DNA of 43,498 nt, taken from positions 18,849 through 62,346 of the forward strand of contig NZ_SMLV01000431.1 in assembly GCF_009711525.1 (NCBI RefSeq). Reading direction: 5' to 3'. Below the pieces are notes generated by a model. It was not told the DNA's origin, made no database searches, and was given only the letters and a program-made list of their open reading frames with translations. Shown one piece after another: positions 28,301 through 35,592 of the stretch; positions within the stretch are counted from its first letter, which is position 1, and every line of letters starts with the position of its first letter. The stretch comes from Fulvivirga lutimaris (GTDB lineage Bacteria > Bacteroidota > Bacteroidia > Cytophagales > Cyclobacteriaceae). Both the position numbers and the translations under genes were made by a program.

Positions 28301-30463
28301 GTGCAATCAACAGATAACATAACGCAAGCTAATTCTTCTTTCCTATGGGAAAGAAATGCACCTGCCTCTGAAGAAGAGACTCAACTTTTCTGGAAGAAAT
28401 TAAGACATTTCTATCGGACTGGTGAGCATTCAAATGATCAGGAAGGCCCTATGTCTTCTGCATTGCTGTCTTTGCTGGATAATGGCGAACAGGCCTATCC
28501 ATTTATGTTAGGTGGTGATGGTGCTCAAAGTGTTATTGAATTAGAAGAAAAAGCACCTGTTCACATCCTAAACTCGCTTCTCAAAGCACATCATAAAGAA
28601 AGTAGAAAGTCATTTAAAACTCAATTATCGTCACTCATAGCAGGATTAAATCAGCTCTTGCAGATAGTGGATAAACCAAAAAAGGTAGAAGAGCTTAAAG
28701 GAAACTTTGATTTTGCCAATGAGCTGATAGCCTTTGATAAAATGGTTGATCTTATCCCTCAAGGTGCTACTGAAATGCTTTCAGCCGAGCGAACAGCAAG
28801 GTTAAAAACTATCTTATCAAGCCTTCAAGAAGGGTTAAAACTTTTTAATGAACAAGAAGGAATTCTGGTGCTAGAAAAAGGATTGAAATTTGCTGCAAAG
28901 CAAAAATCACTCTTTGAAAAGGTTCTGATTATTGAGACGGAAAACAATGTTTTTGAGGATACTCAAAAACTCTTTGCTCAACAAGTAAAGTCATTTACCG
29001 CACTGATCAAAGCATACAGAATAGCAAAACTGGAAATTGATGACGAGTACAATGAAGCTATCCATGACGAATATTTTGAACACTTTACCTGGTACAGGCT
29101 ATCACCTGATGAGTTAAACCTTTTCCAACCAGTAGTATTATTAGTACGCCAACAACATCTATTTGAGAATTTAGACTCTTTTTCAAGACTCATGGCCTCG
29201 AATCAACCGGTTAATATATTGGTATTGAATCATGAGCTCATTTCCACTCCAGATAATCAAATGAGCTGGGAAGACGCCAGTCATCAGTTCAGGCAAGAAA
29301 TAGCCGCTTTGGCCATTGCTCATCGTAATGTATATACTTTCCAGAGTAGTATGGACAAGCCATTAGCCGTTTATGAAGGCTTGACCAACTGTCTTAAATC
29401 AACTGCTCCTTCCATATGCCATCTGTCTGTTCCCAAAGATGAGACAGAGACCGTGGCAGACAAGGCACTGATCGCAAAAGCTGAAAATGCCAGCAGATAC
29501 TTTCCCAGGGTTTTGTACAACCCTGCAAAAGTGAGCGATTGGGGTGGAAGATTTGACCTGACAGACAATATCCAACCGCTTGAAAAGTGGCCTGCTTATA
29601 CACTTGATGCCGCAACTTCCGATCACACAGAGGTGATGATAGATGTTGCTTTCACTTATGCAGATTATAAAGCTATCTATCCAGAAAAGGCAAAAGAATT
29701 AATGATTGTGCCATCAGCGTATTATACTGAACATCTGATTCCCCTCAATGACTATTTGGATTCAGACCAGACCAACTTATATGGCAAGATTCCATACATC
29801 TGGTTGATTGACAAAGACCATAAGTTACATCGTGCTGCTGTCCCTAATGTTTGGGTAGTTTCTTGTCAGGAACGATTGAATTATTGGCAATTCCTTCAAG
29901 AGTTGGGTGGGCTAAACGGCTATAAGGCTCAAACAGATCTTAAGGAAAAGAACCTGGAGATGACTAAGAAAATAGAAGAGGAGCGGGCGCAAATGAATAC
30001 AGAGCGACAACAAATTATTGAAAGTGCCCAAAAAGAAGCGATGGCTCAAGCTGCTGAAAAGCTAATTGCGGTGTTATTGGATGATGAAGAACTGACATTA
30101 GATGAGGTAAGCCCAACCAAACCAATAGTAGAACCGAAAGTAGCAGTTGCACAACAAGAAGAACAAGCACCAATTGATAAGAAAGAAACCCCTCCAGCAA
30201 CTGTGGCATCAATTTCAGAAAAGGCGTGGGTAGAGAGTGAAGAATGTACCACCTGCAACGAATGTATTGATAAGTATCCCAACCTTTTTAAATACAACGG
30301 GGAACAACAGGCTTATATAGAAGACCCCGCCAAAGGCACTTTCGAAGAACTGGTAAAGGCTGCCGAAAAATGTCCTGCAGCATGTATTCACCCGGGCATG
30401 CCTTTGAATACATCTGAGCCTAATCTTGACAAGCTGGTCAAACGAGCCGAGAAGTTTAATTGA
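28301..30463 (+). CDS. Degenerate POR beta-half paralogue with intact C-terminal ferredoxin domain (predicted pseudoenzyme subunit)
   Basis: 720 residues, starting at a GTG 14 bases after korB; no ATG is usable. From about residue 20 it aligns with the last 650 residues of the POR at 14167-19074: GPMSSALLSLL with GPLETILLN, FSRLMASNQPV with LSRMMASGKPI, and IAHRNVYTFQ with MAHRNTYVLQ. The catalytic parts are gone: GDG of the TPP site reads RQQ (283-285), NTGGQ reads TPDNQ with a deletion of about 18 residues after it, CLGC reads QSVI, and the NATGC and TTC ligands are missing. The C-terminal ferredoxin is intact (C649/652/655, C691) and very close to that of POR. A long coiled-coil-like insert (about 565-600) precedes it. 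It is probably a structural or electron-relay partner of KorAB or POR. Confidence 0.85.
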   Translation: MQSTDNITQANSSFLWERNAPASEEETQLFWKKLRHFYRTGEHSNDQEGPMSSALLSLLDNGEQAYPFMLGGDGAQSVIELEEKAPVHILNSLLKAHHKESRKSFKTQLSSLIAGLNQLLQIVDKPKKVEELKGNFDFANELIAFDKMVDLIPQGATEMLSAERTARLKTILSSLQEGLKLFNEQEGILVLEKGLKFAAKQKSLFEKVLIIETENNVFEDTQKLFAQQVKSFTALIKAYRIAKLEIDDEYNEAIHDEYFEHFTWYRLSPDELNLFQPVVLLVRQQHLFENLDSFSRLMASNQPVNILVLNHELISTPDNQMSWEDASHQFRQEIAALAIAHRNVYTFQSSMDKPLAVYEGLTNCLKSTAPSICHLSVPKDETETVADKALIAKAENASRYFPRVLYNPAKVSDWGGRFDLTDNIQPLEKWPAYTLDAATSDHTEVMIDVAFTYADYKAIYPEKAKELMIVPSAYYTEHLIPLNDYLDSDQTNLYGKIPYIWLIDKDHKLHRAAVPNVWVVSCQERLNYWQFLQELGGLNGYKAQTDLKEKNLEMTKKIEEERAQMNTERQQIIESAQKEAMAQAAEKLIAVLLDDEELTLDEVSPTKPIVEPKVAVAQQEEQAPIDKKETPPATVASISEKAWVESEECTTCNECIDKYPNLFKYNGEQQAYIEDPAKGTFEELVKAAEKCPAACIHPGMPLNTSEPNLDKLVKRAEKFN

Positions 30464-30640
30464 AACCTCAACCAAAGCAATTGACTATTTTATTGAACGG
30501 TTTCTTCTATCTTCACTTAATCATTGTTAGCGCTGTATAAACGCCTGCGCTTTACTACCACATTGGCCTGTGGCAGTGCCTAGTATTGGGGTAAAAAACT
30601 TTTTACTCTAGTCTCTTCAAAATCGATATAATGGCCGACA
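30464..30640. other. Intergenic segment after the redox island
   Basis: No intact gene. A perfect inverted repeat GTAAAAA-AC-TTTTTAC lies at 30591-30606; it is AT-only apart from its ends and a weak terminator at best. A possible further decayed piece of the SecA-like gene may extend left from 30641 to about 30595, but the match is not convincing. Confidence 0.4.
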
Positions 30641-30772
30641 ATGAGACACCCCCTGAATAATAGAGCCATAGTTAAATCCCAGAAAAAAGTAGAAGACAAA
30701 CTCCAACTTGAAGTTACCGAGCGAGAGAGCATAGAACAGTGGATTCAGGTGAATAAAATTGACCGAAAGTAA
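30641..30772 (+). pseudogene. Truncated copy B of the SecA-like gene 3' end
   Basis: Same orientation as the gene at 12887. It reads as an intact 43-codon frame from ATG 30641 to TAA 30770-30772, closely matching the last 43 residues of that protein, with 116/132 bases identical. There is a stop in frame 12 bases upstream and no recognisable N-terminal part, so it is a fragment. Four residues changed (S to R, I to N, G to K, E to K) against nine silent codon changes, a pattern expected if the copies diverged for a time under selection for protein sequence. Confidence 0.85.
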
Positions 30773-30814
30773 AGCAATGTTTCATGGCTCGCGAATGGTA
30801 ACGCATCATCTATA

Positions 30815-31216
30815 CTATACATTAGCGGTTTTAACCATTTTAAATCGCCAGTAACCAGCAATAACGGCTATATATTCCAAACCGATCAGCCAAAAACTGA
30901 TATCACTAAAAAACGATAAGTGATCACCACCCAACGGGATAATAAATACAGGGACAGTGATAACTGCATCAAGAATGATGGCCATTAGAAACATAAAACA
31001 GCCCAAAATAAGACCATTGGTTTTAGGTCCTTTGCGGTAGTAAAAATGTGCTGCAAAATAAGCTGCTGGCAACATAGCCGCCATCAAAGCCAGGTTCGCC
31101 TGAAGGTCAGGGTCTTTTAATATGGGCACATAAAATGATCCGATAAAGACTGGGATCAACAGCACATAAACTATTATAGAACTAATGATAGCACGTTTGA
31201 TATTTAGATTTTTCAT
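30815..31216 (-). CDS. DUF5367-like small membrane protein
   Basis: 133 residues with four membrane helices (about 10-30, 38-58, 70-92, 105-125). The segments KRAIISSIIVYV, YYRKGPKTNGLILG and LDAVITVPVFIIPLGGDHLSFF match what I recall of the Bacteroidota DUF5367 family. Function unknown. It is on the minus strand, separated from the NmrA-like gene by a strong two-way terminator, so it is a separate unit. Confidence 0.75.
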   Translation of the reverse strand: MKNLNIKRAIISSIIVYVLLIPVFIGSFYVPILKDPDLQANLALMAAMLPAAYFAAHFYYRKGPKTNGLILGCFMFLMAIILDAVITVPVFIIPLGGDHLSFFSDISFWLIGLEYIAVIAGYWRFKMVKTANV

Positions 31217-31296
31217 AATATTTGAATTTGGGTTTTAGTTGTTTTAAATGGTGATGTAGAAAATGTCCGTAATCTCATGTGTGTTTTTGTGAGATA

Positions 31297-31318
31297 CCTG
31301 CCTTTGCCGGCAGGCAGG
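31297..31318. repeat. GC-rich palindromic element CCTGCC/GGCAGG
   Basis: CCTGCC (31297-31302), then GGCAGG (31309-31314), with a second CAGG following and an inner GCCGGC palindrome. It stands out in AT-rich surroundings and looks like a REP-type dispersed repeat; only one copy is in this window. Confidence 0.5.
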
Positions 31319-31324
31319 CCAGAT

Positions 31325-31358
31325 AAAATCAGCTTTATAGAAAACTAAAGCTGATTTT
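31325..31358. terminator. Bidirectional terminator between NmrA-like and DUF5367-like genes
   Basis: A 13-bp perfect stem, AAAATCAGCTTTA and its complement TAAAGCTGATTTT, around an 8-base loop. It is A-rich on one side and T-rich on the other, so it can end transcripts in both directions. It lies 56 bases after the NmrA-like stop on the minus strand. Confidence 0.85.
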
Positions 31359-31413
31359 TCCGGCAAGTACGGAGATCAGGTATGACGTTCGTTTTTATTA
31401 ATCGAATTCAGGT

Positions 31414-32256
31414 TTACAGCACTCCTGAATTTACATTATTCCAAACCCCGGATTTAGCGGTTTCTTCAGCATATTCGCTAAAATCCTTTGGCTTCCTGCC
31501 CAGCACCTTTTCTATGTCTCCGGTAATGACATTATTACCTTCAGCATCCAACACTTCAGTAAACAGATAGTTGATCAACCAGATATAATCATCAGATACA
31601 TTGGCTTGCTTCAACATGTTGATATAAGCATCCATTGAAATAGGTGTGAACTGTATTTCACGACCTGCAGCAGTGGCTATTTCTGTTGTTATTTCCTCGA
31701 AAGTAAGTACGCGTGGGCCTGTCAATTCATAAAGCTGTCCATTATGCTTTTCATTGGTTAAGGCTTCTACTACCACATCTGCAATGTCATCAGTATTCAC
31801 ATAAGGCACTTTGGCCTCAGCTTTGGGCAACGCTACATGTCCTGCTATAATAGGATCCAAAAAGAAACTCTCACTAAAGTTTTGCATAAACCAGCTGGCG
31901 CGCACTATGGTATAATCCATTCCCGAATGGATAGCCACCTGCTCACTGAGTTCTGCTTCCCGTTCGCCCTTACCAGAGAGCAATACGGCCTTTTTTACGC
32001 CACTTCTTTTAGCCAGCTTGATCATTGCCTCAATGGCATCCAAAGCGCCAGGAACTGCCAAATCAGGCTGATAGGTAATGTACATCTTTTCTATTCCCTC
32101 CAAAGCATTCGCCCAGGTGGTTTGATCGTTCCAATCGAAGGACGGAGAGGCACTTCTTGATCCTACACGCACAGGATAGTCCAGTGCTTTTAATTTTTCT
32201 ACTACTTTACGGCCGGTTTTTCCCGTGCCACCAATTACTAAAATGTTGTTTTTCAT
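31414..32256 (-). CDS. NmrA-like NAD(P)-binding oxidoreductase
   Basis: 280 residues, atypical short-chain dehydrogenase of the NmrA / quinone reductase 2 class. Dinucleotide motif GGTGKTGRKVVEKL at the N-terminus, KKAVLLSGKGEREAE in the place of the catalytic strand, YTIVRASWFMQNF, VNTDDIADV and the C-terminal LTGPRVLTFEEI. Such proteins reduce quinones or act as redox sensors; which one cannot be told. Last gene of the AraC-linked minus-strand cluster, 5 bases after the DUF1772 gene. Confidence 0.88.
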   Translation of the reverse strand: MKNNILVIGGTGKTGRKVVEKLKALDYPVRVGSRSASPSFDWNDQTTWANALEGIEKMYITYQPDLAVPGALDAIEAMIKLAKRSGVKKAVLLSGKGEREAELSEQVAIHSGMDYTIVRASWFMQNFSESFFLDPIIAGHVALPKAEAKVPYVNTDDIADVVVEALTNEKHNGQLYELTGPRVLTFEEITTEIATAAGREIQFTPISMDAYINMLKQANVSDDYIWLINYLFTEVLDAEGNNVITGDIEKVLGRKPKDFSEYAEETAKSGVWNNVNSGVL

Positions 32257-32261
32257 AATTA

Positions 32262-32771
32262 TTATTGATTAAAATTTGACTTTGAATTCATAAAAACTGC
32301 CACCAAGGCCAGAGCAAAGGATAGTACCGAAAACACGGTCCTGATCATGTGCAGCCTGTTCCATGGGGTTTCGTATTCTCTTCTGATGATCGCTAGTTCT
32401 TTGAGGCTGAACTTATCCAGTTTAAGCGCCTCCAAAGCATCATTGAGAGGCACATTGCCCATGCCCGTAACGCCAATGGTTCCTATCAGATAAGTGACGG
32501 TAGCCGCCAGCAATACCCAGAAGATGATCCCTGACTGATAGTGCTGCGCAGTGCTTATGCCTAGCAACACCACGCTACCAAAGAAGATGATCATAAAGGC
32601 CGGGTTGATGATGGCCTTATTGATGGACTGCATGGTTTCCAGATATGCTAAATCCGTAATCCTGCGGGTGCCCGGTATGACAGATACTGCCCAGGCGTAA
32701 AACAAACCTGCCGATAGGCCCGTAAGTAAAACCCCGATAAACAGGGTGATTTGTTTAGTTGATAGTTCCAT
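32262..32771 (-). CDS. DUF1772 (anthrone oxygenase-like) membrane protein
   Basis: 169 residues with four membrane helices. GLSAGLFYAWAVSVIPG at the start, ETMQSINKAIINPAFM, NVPLNDAL and ETPWNRLHMIRT are the hallmarks of the DUF1772 family. Some members are called anthrone oxygenases or non-catalytic companions of polyketide enzymes; the bacterial role is unknown. It lies 2 bases after the cytochrome gene and 5 before the NmrA-like gene, so the three are one operon. Confidence 0.85.
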   Translation of the reverse strand: MELSTKQITLFIGVLLTGLSAGLFYAWAVSVIPGTRRITDLAYLETMQSINKAIINPAFMIIFFGSVVLLGISTAQHYQSGIIFWVLLAATVTYLIGTIGVTGMGNVPLNDALEALKLDKFSLKELAIIRREYETPWNRLHMIRTVFSVLSFALALVAVFMNSKSNFNQ

Positions 32772-32773
32772 AT

Positions 32774-33127
32774 TTATTTTGAGTTAGTTGTTGTAATCCA
32801 TTTTTTCAGGGTACTGACTTCACTTTCAGTCAGCTGAATTTTATTGCCTTTGGGCATTCTCTTTTTCACAAAAACCTGTTCATAGATCTTTGCGGCATAA
32901 TCAGCCATATTACTTTCGGTGAAAACCTTGCGGGGATTCCGCTTTTGGTGACAGCTATTGCATTTGTTTTGCAATACTTTCAAAGCCTCTTCTTTGACGC
33001 TGAAGACCTCAACAGGCCAAACCGGTGCGTTGCTGATCTCTTCTGAGTGATATTGGAAGGAAAACAGGAAAAGACCCGCGACAGCCAGGGCTATAATGGT
33101 GCTCGTTTTTGAATTTAATGGTCTCAT
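32774..33127 (-). CDS. Small membrane-anchored c-type cytochrome (heme-binding domain)
   Basis: 117 residues. An N-terminal membrane anchor or signal (about 11-25) is followed by one heme c motif C56-N-S-C59-H60 and a candidate axial Met91 in KKRMPKGN. The C-terminal LTESEVSTLKKWI is typical of the Haem_bd/cytochrome family in Bacteroidota. Exported electron carrier. First gene of the three-gene operon downstream of the AraC regulator. Confidence 0.85.
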   Translation of the reverse strand: MRPLNSKTSTIIALAVAGLFLFSFQYHSEEISNAPVWPVEVFSVKEEALKVLQNKCNSCHQKRNPRKVFTESNMADYAAKIYEQVFVKKRMPKGNKIQLTESEVSTLKKWITTTNSK

Positions 33128-33216
33128 GCGCTCTTTGTTTAAGATGATGAGACAAAGCTGGGGCTTATCCTACCGTTTCATTTGTTTGAAAAGGAGCATG
33201 ATTTGTTCGAAAAGGA

Positions 33217-34074
33217 TTAGTGTTTTATTTCGCTGGGGCGGAAGCCGAATTTCTTGGCAAAGGCATTGGAGAAAGAACTTAAACTATCATAACCCACATG
33301 CCAGGCGACTTCCTGAATGGAAAGTTTATCGTTCTTTATAAGATGGTGCGCTGTGGTTAACCGCTCATTTTGGAGGTATTTGAAGACCGGCACACCAAAC
33401 AGCTCCTTAAAGTTCTTCTTGAGCTTAAAGGTATTAAGGCCAATTTCCCTGGAGAGTTCAGAAAGGGAGGGAGGGTTGTCTAAATTACTGGTAAGTATCT
33501 CCTTGGCATGTTGGAGCCGCTGCCTTTCATCTGCCGAAATGGTCTCCTCGCTCAAAATAGACAGCTGACCAAAGAAGTGTGCCAATAGTGATGTGATCTG
33601 ACTTTTAAAGAACAGCATCTTGGTTTTACCCTCATACCGATTGTTAAATATCTGATCAATGATGTTCTGCATCTCGGGAGACATAAAGAAACTGGGGCCT
33701 TCTACATAAGGTGCTTTGGGGTTAACGAGCTGCTGAAGCATTTCACTAAACAGCTCACCTTCCTGATTGGGCAGCTTGTCCAGGCTTCTGATGGAAGTAG
33801 CTATAACAATGCACTCCAAGGGCTTATGGGCAGAGACGGTGTGAATAAACTCCACCTCATTACTGGCATAGAAAGCCAGTGCCAGTCCTTTGGTGTAGTT
33901 ATAAGCCTTTTGCTTGTTACCATACTTTACAGTTAGGTCAACATTGCCTGACCCGTAAAAAGCCACTGCGATTAAAGGCTCATCAAAAAAGCATGAGTCT
34001 ACCGTTTCCTGTTCGGCATTAGCCGTTTCCACCAAAATGGTAAAGTCATTAATATCTATGATGTCTCGGGTCAT
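33217..34074 (-). CDS. AraC-family transcriptional regulator
   Basis: 285 residues. The C-terminal 100 residues are the double helix-turn-helix of AraC proteins (PPSLSELSREIGLNTFKLKK, SIQEVAWHVGYDSLSSFSNAF, KKFGFRPSEIKH). The N-terminal 180 residues are a sensor domain without recognisable ligand motif. It lies 89 bases upstream of the cytochrome gene on the same strand and is the likely regulator of that operon. Confidence 0.92.
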   Translation of the reverse strand: MTRDIIDINDFTILVETANAEQETVDSCFFDEPLIAVAFYGSGNVDLTVKYGNKQKAYNYTKGLALAFYASNEVEFIHTVSAHKPLECIVIATSIRSLDKLPNQEGELFSEMLQQLVNPKAPYVEGPSFFMSPEMQNIIDQIFNNRYEGKTKMLFFKSQITSLLAHFFGQLSILSEETISADERQRLQHAKEILTSNLDNPPSLSELSREIGLNTFKLKKNFKELFGVPVFKYLQNERLTTAHHLIKNDKLSIQEVAWHVGYDSLSSFSNAFAKKFGFRPSEIKH

Positions 34075-34477
34075 AAAGACTATTTGCTCACCTTAACTTA
34101 CTGTAATTCCTTAAAATATGTTCGATTTTCAGCAAGGAGGGAAGGTAAATAATGACCCACCGCCTGTGTTTTGTAGTAAATTAATATAATTAAAACAAGA
34201 TTATATTAAATATAACAATGAATACATAGCCATTAACGCAATTTTTAGTATTTTGTGAAGTGAGATGTTATCATCAAAACACCGTATCGATTAAAAGAGA
34301 AAATAATTTAAAATCTAAATCATAGGATAACTACTGAGGAGCTAATAACAAAAATATAAGATTAAAGTTGAACTAGAAGTTTTGGAACGCAAGAGCATAG
34401 ATCAACAGATTCAGGTGAATACTAACTTCATGAATGAAGTCAAATTTTCATGTTTTTAAACGGTACATTTTATTAAT
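34075..34477. other. 403-base intergenic region
   Basis: AT-rich, contains the upstream region of the AraC gene at its left end and the third SecA-like fragment at 34364-34420. A palindrome ACTTCAT-GA-ATGAAGT lies at 34425-34440. No intact gene seen. Confidence 0.6.
34364..34420 (+). pseudogene. Decayed copy C of the SecA-like gene 3' end
   Basis: 19 codons reading KVELEVLERKSIDQQIQVN, against KLQLEVTERESIEQWIQVN in the gene at 12887. About 42 of 57 bases agree by my count. It is in the same orientation as the other two copies, with a stop in frame at 34346-34348. A vestige only. Confidence 0.55.
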
Positions 34478-35584
34478 TCAATCGCACCCTAAAGTTTTAG
34501 CTTCATTATTTATATACACTTGAAAGGGTTCTGAGTTTGAGTATTGATAATATAAATGTGTAGACCCAAGTCCAGTATCTATTACTTTAAGATAAGAGCT
34601 TGTAAAGTGCTTTTGAAAATATTCTTGCAGTTTGATAGCTTCATCATTACAATTGCAACCAAGTGAAGTGTTACCATGTTTTGTTGAACCCGGGCCAAAA
34701 CCATACAGCTTTTTTTTAAGCACAAAATCATTTTCATTGTAAAATACAGTAAGGTAATAGTTATCCTTTTCTTCAAAATCAAATGTAGTATTTCTATTAT
34801 AATAGTCCTTAAAAGGCTCATTATTAACAGCTGGGGCAAGCATCGCAATTTTTATTATTGGCTGTGCAGGGGTAAGGAGTCTTTTATTTACTAAATCGCT
34901 TCGGTATTCATAGGTATTGGTAAGTGCAGACAAGAGTACTTGGCTTCCAAGACTATGTGTTATAATGGAGTATTCATCACGAACTATTTCAGGCAGAATG
35001 TTCCGTAGTCCATAACCAACGCGAGTTGCATTCATCAATGCTTCATTTTCATATAATTTAAACAGGTTGGCATTACGTTTGAATTTTAGAAAGCCATAAG
35101 GTTGATGAAATAATCCATCCCAATAAACTTCTACAAATTTAGCACTATTCTCACCTTGTAATTCATTTATGTTATGTGCTACCTTGGCAAAGTCGCTAGT
35201 AGCATCGGCATAACCTTTACGAAAGCCATGTATCAATATATATAATGGTTGATTTGGATCAGTGCTATTAACTTCATCTACTTTTTTTTTGAATAGATAA
35301 TCTTTAAATTCTTTATAGTTATTTTCTGTATAGCTGCCAATTTCTAGGCCCTCCATAGCTGCAGCCTTAATAAAATCAGCTTCATATAGTTCAAAGTATT
35401 GCATGAGGCTAAAATCAGCACTTTTTAATTTTTCAGAAGATATATAATAGTCAGGATAGATATCGCCATTTTTATCCATATAGATTTTGATGGCATGAGG
35501 GTTGCGCTCACCAAAAGTGATATTATGTTGAGCAGAAATATTGAAATGGATCAGTATGAATAAGAAATTTAATGAACATCTCAT
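34478..35584 (-). CDS. Exported alpha/beta hydrolase (DUF900-like)
   Basis: 368 residues with a signal peptide (LIHFNISAQ cut near residue 19). The hydrolase core begins at PLYILIHGFRKGYAD, which supplies the oxyanion-side HGF motif, and the nucleophile elbow is THSLGSQ with Ser211. The long gap between them, EVYWDG, recalls the DUF900 family of lipase-like proteins. The C-terminal third (NTTFDFEEKDNYYLTVFYNENDFV) would hold the acid, and a late His lies in GLGSTHLYY. The substrate is unknown. It follows the VWA gene by 8 bases, so both are exported products of one operon. Confidence 0.75.
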   Translation of the reverse strand: MRCSLNFLFILIHFNISAQHNITFGERNPHAIKIYMDKNGDIYPDYYISSEKLKSADFSLMQYFELYEADFIKAAAMEGLEIGSYTENNYKEFKDYLFKKKVDEVNSTDPNQPLYILIHGFRKGYADATSDFAKVAHNINELQGENSAKFVEVYWDGLFHQPYGFLKFKRNANLFKLYENEALMNATRVGYGLRNILPEIVRDEYSIITHSLGSQVLLSALTNTYEYRSDLVNKRLLTPAQPIIKIAMLAPAVNNEPFKDYYNRNTTFDFEEKDNYYLTVFYNENDFVLKKKLYGFGPGSTKHGNTSLGCNCNDEAIKLQEYFQKHFTSSYLKVIDTGLGSTHLYYQYSNSEPFQVYINNEAKTLGCD

Positions 35585-35592
35585 TTGAGTAA

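Noticed and set aside
30530-30572. GTTAGC...GCGCTTTAC region considered as an integron attC-like site or transposon end
   Set aside because: Only a 5-bp inverted repeat (AGCGC/GCGCT) with a 13-base loop; no core-site pair and no integrase gene in the window.
31382-31570. Short plus-strand ORF antisense to the NmrA-like gene
   Set aside because: It lies largely inside a well-supported gene on the other strand and has no recognisable content.
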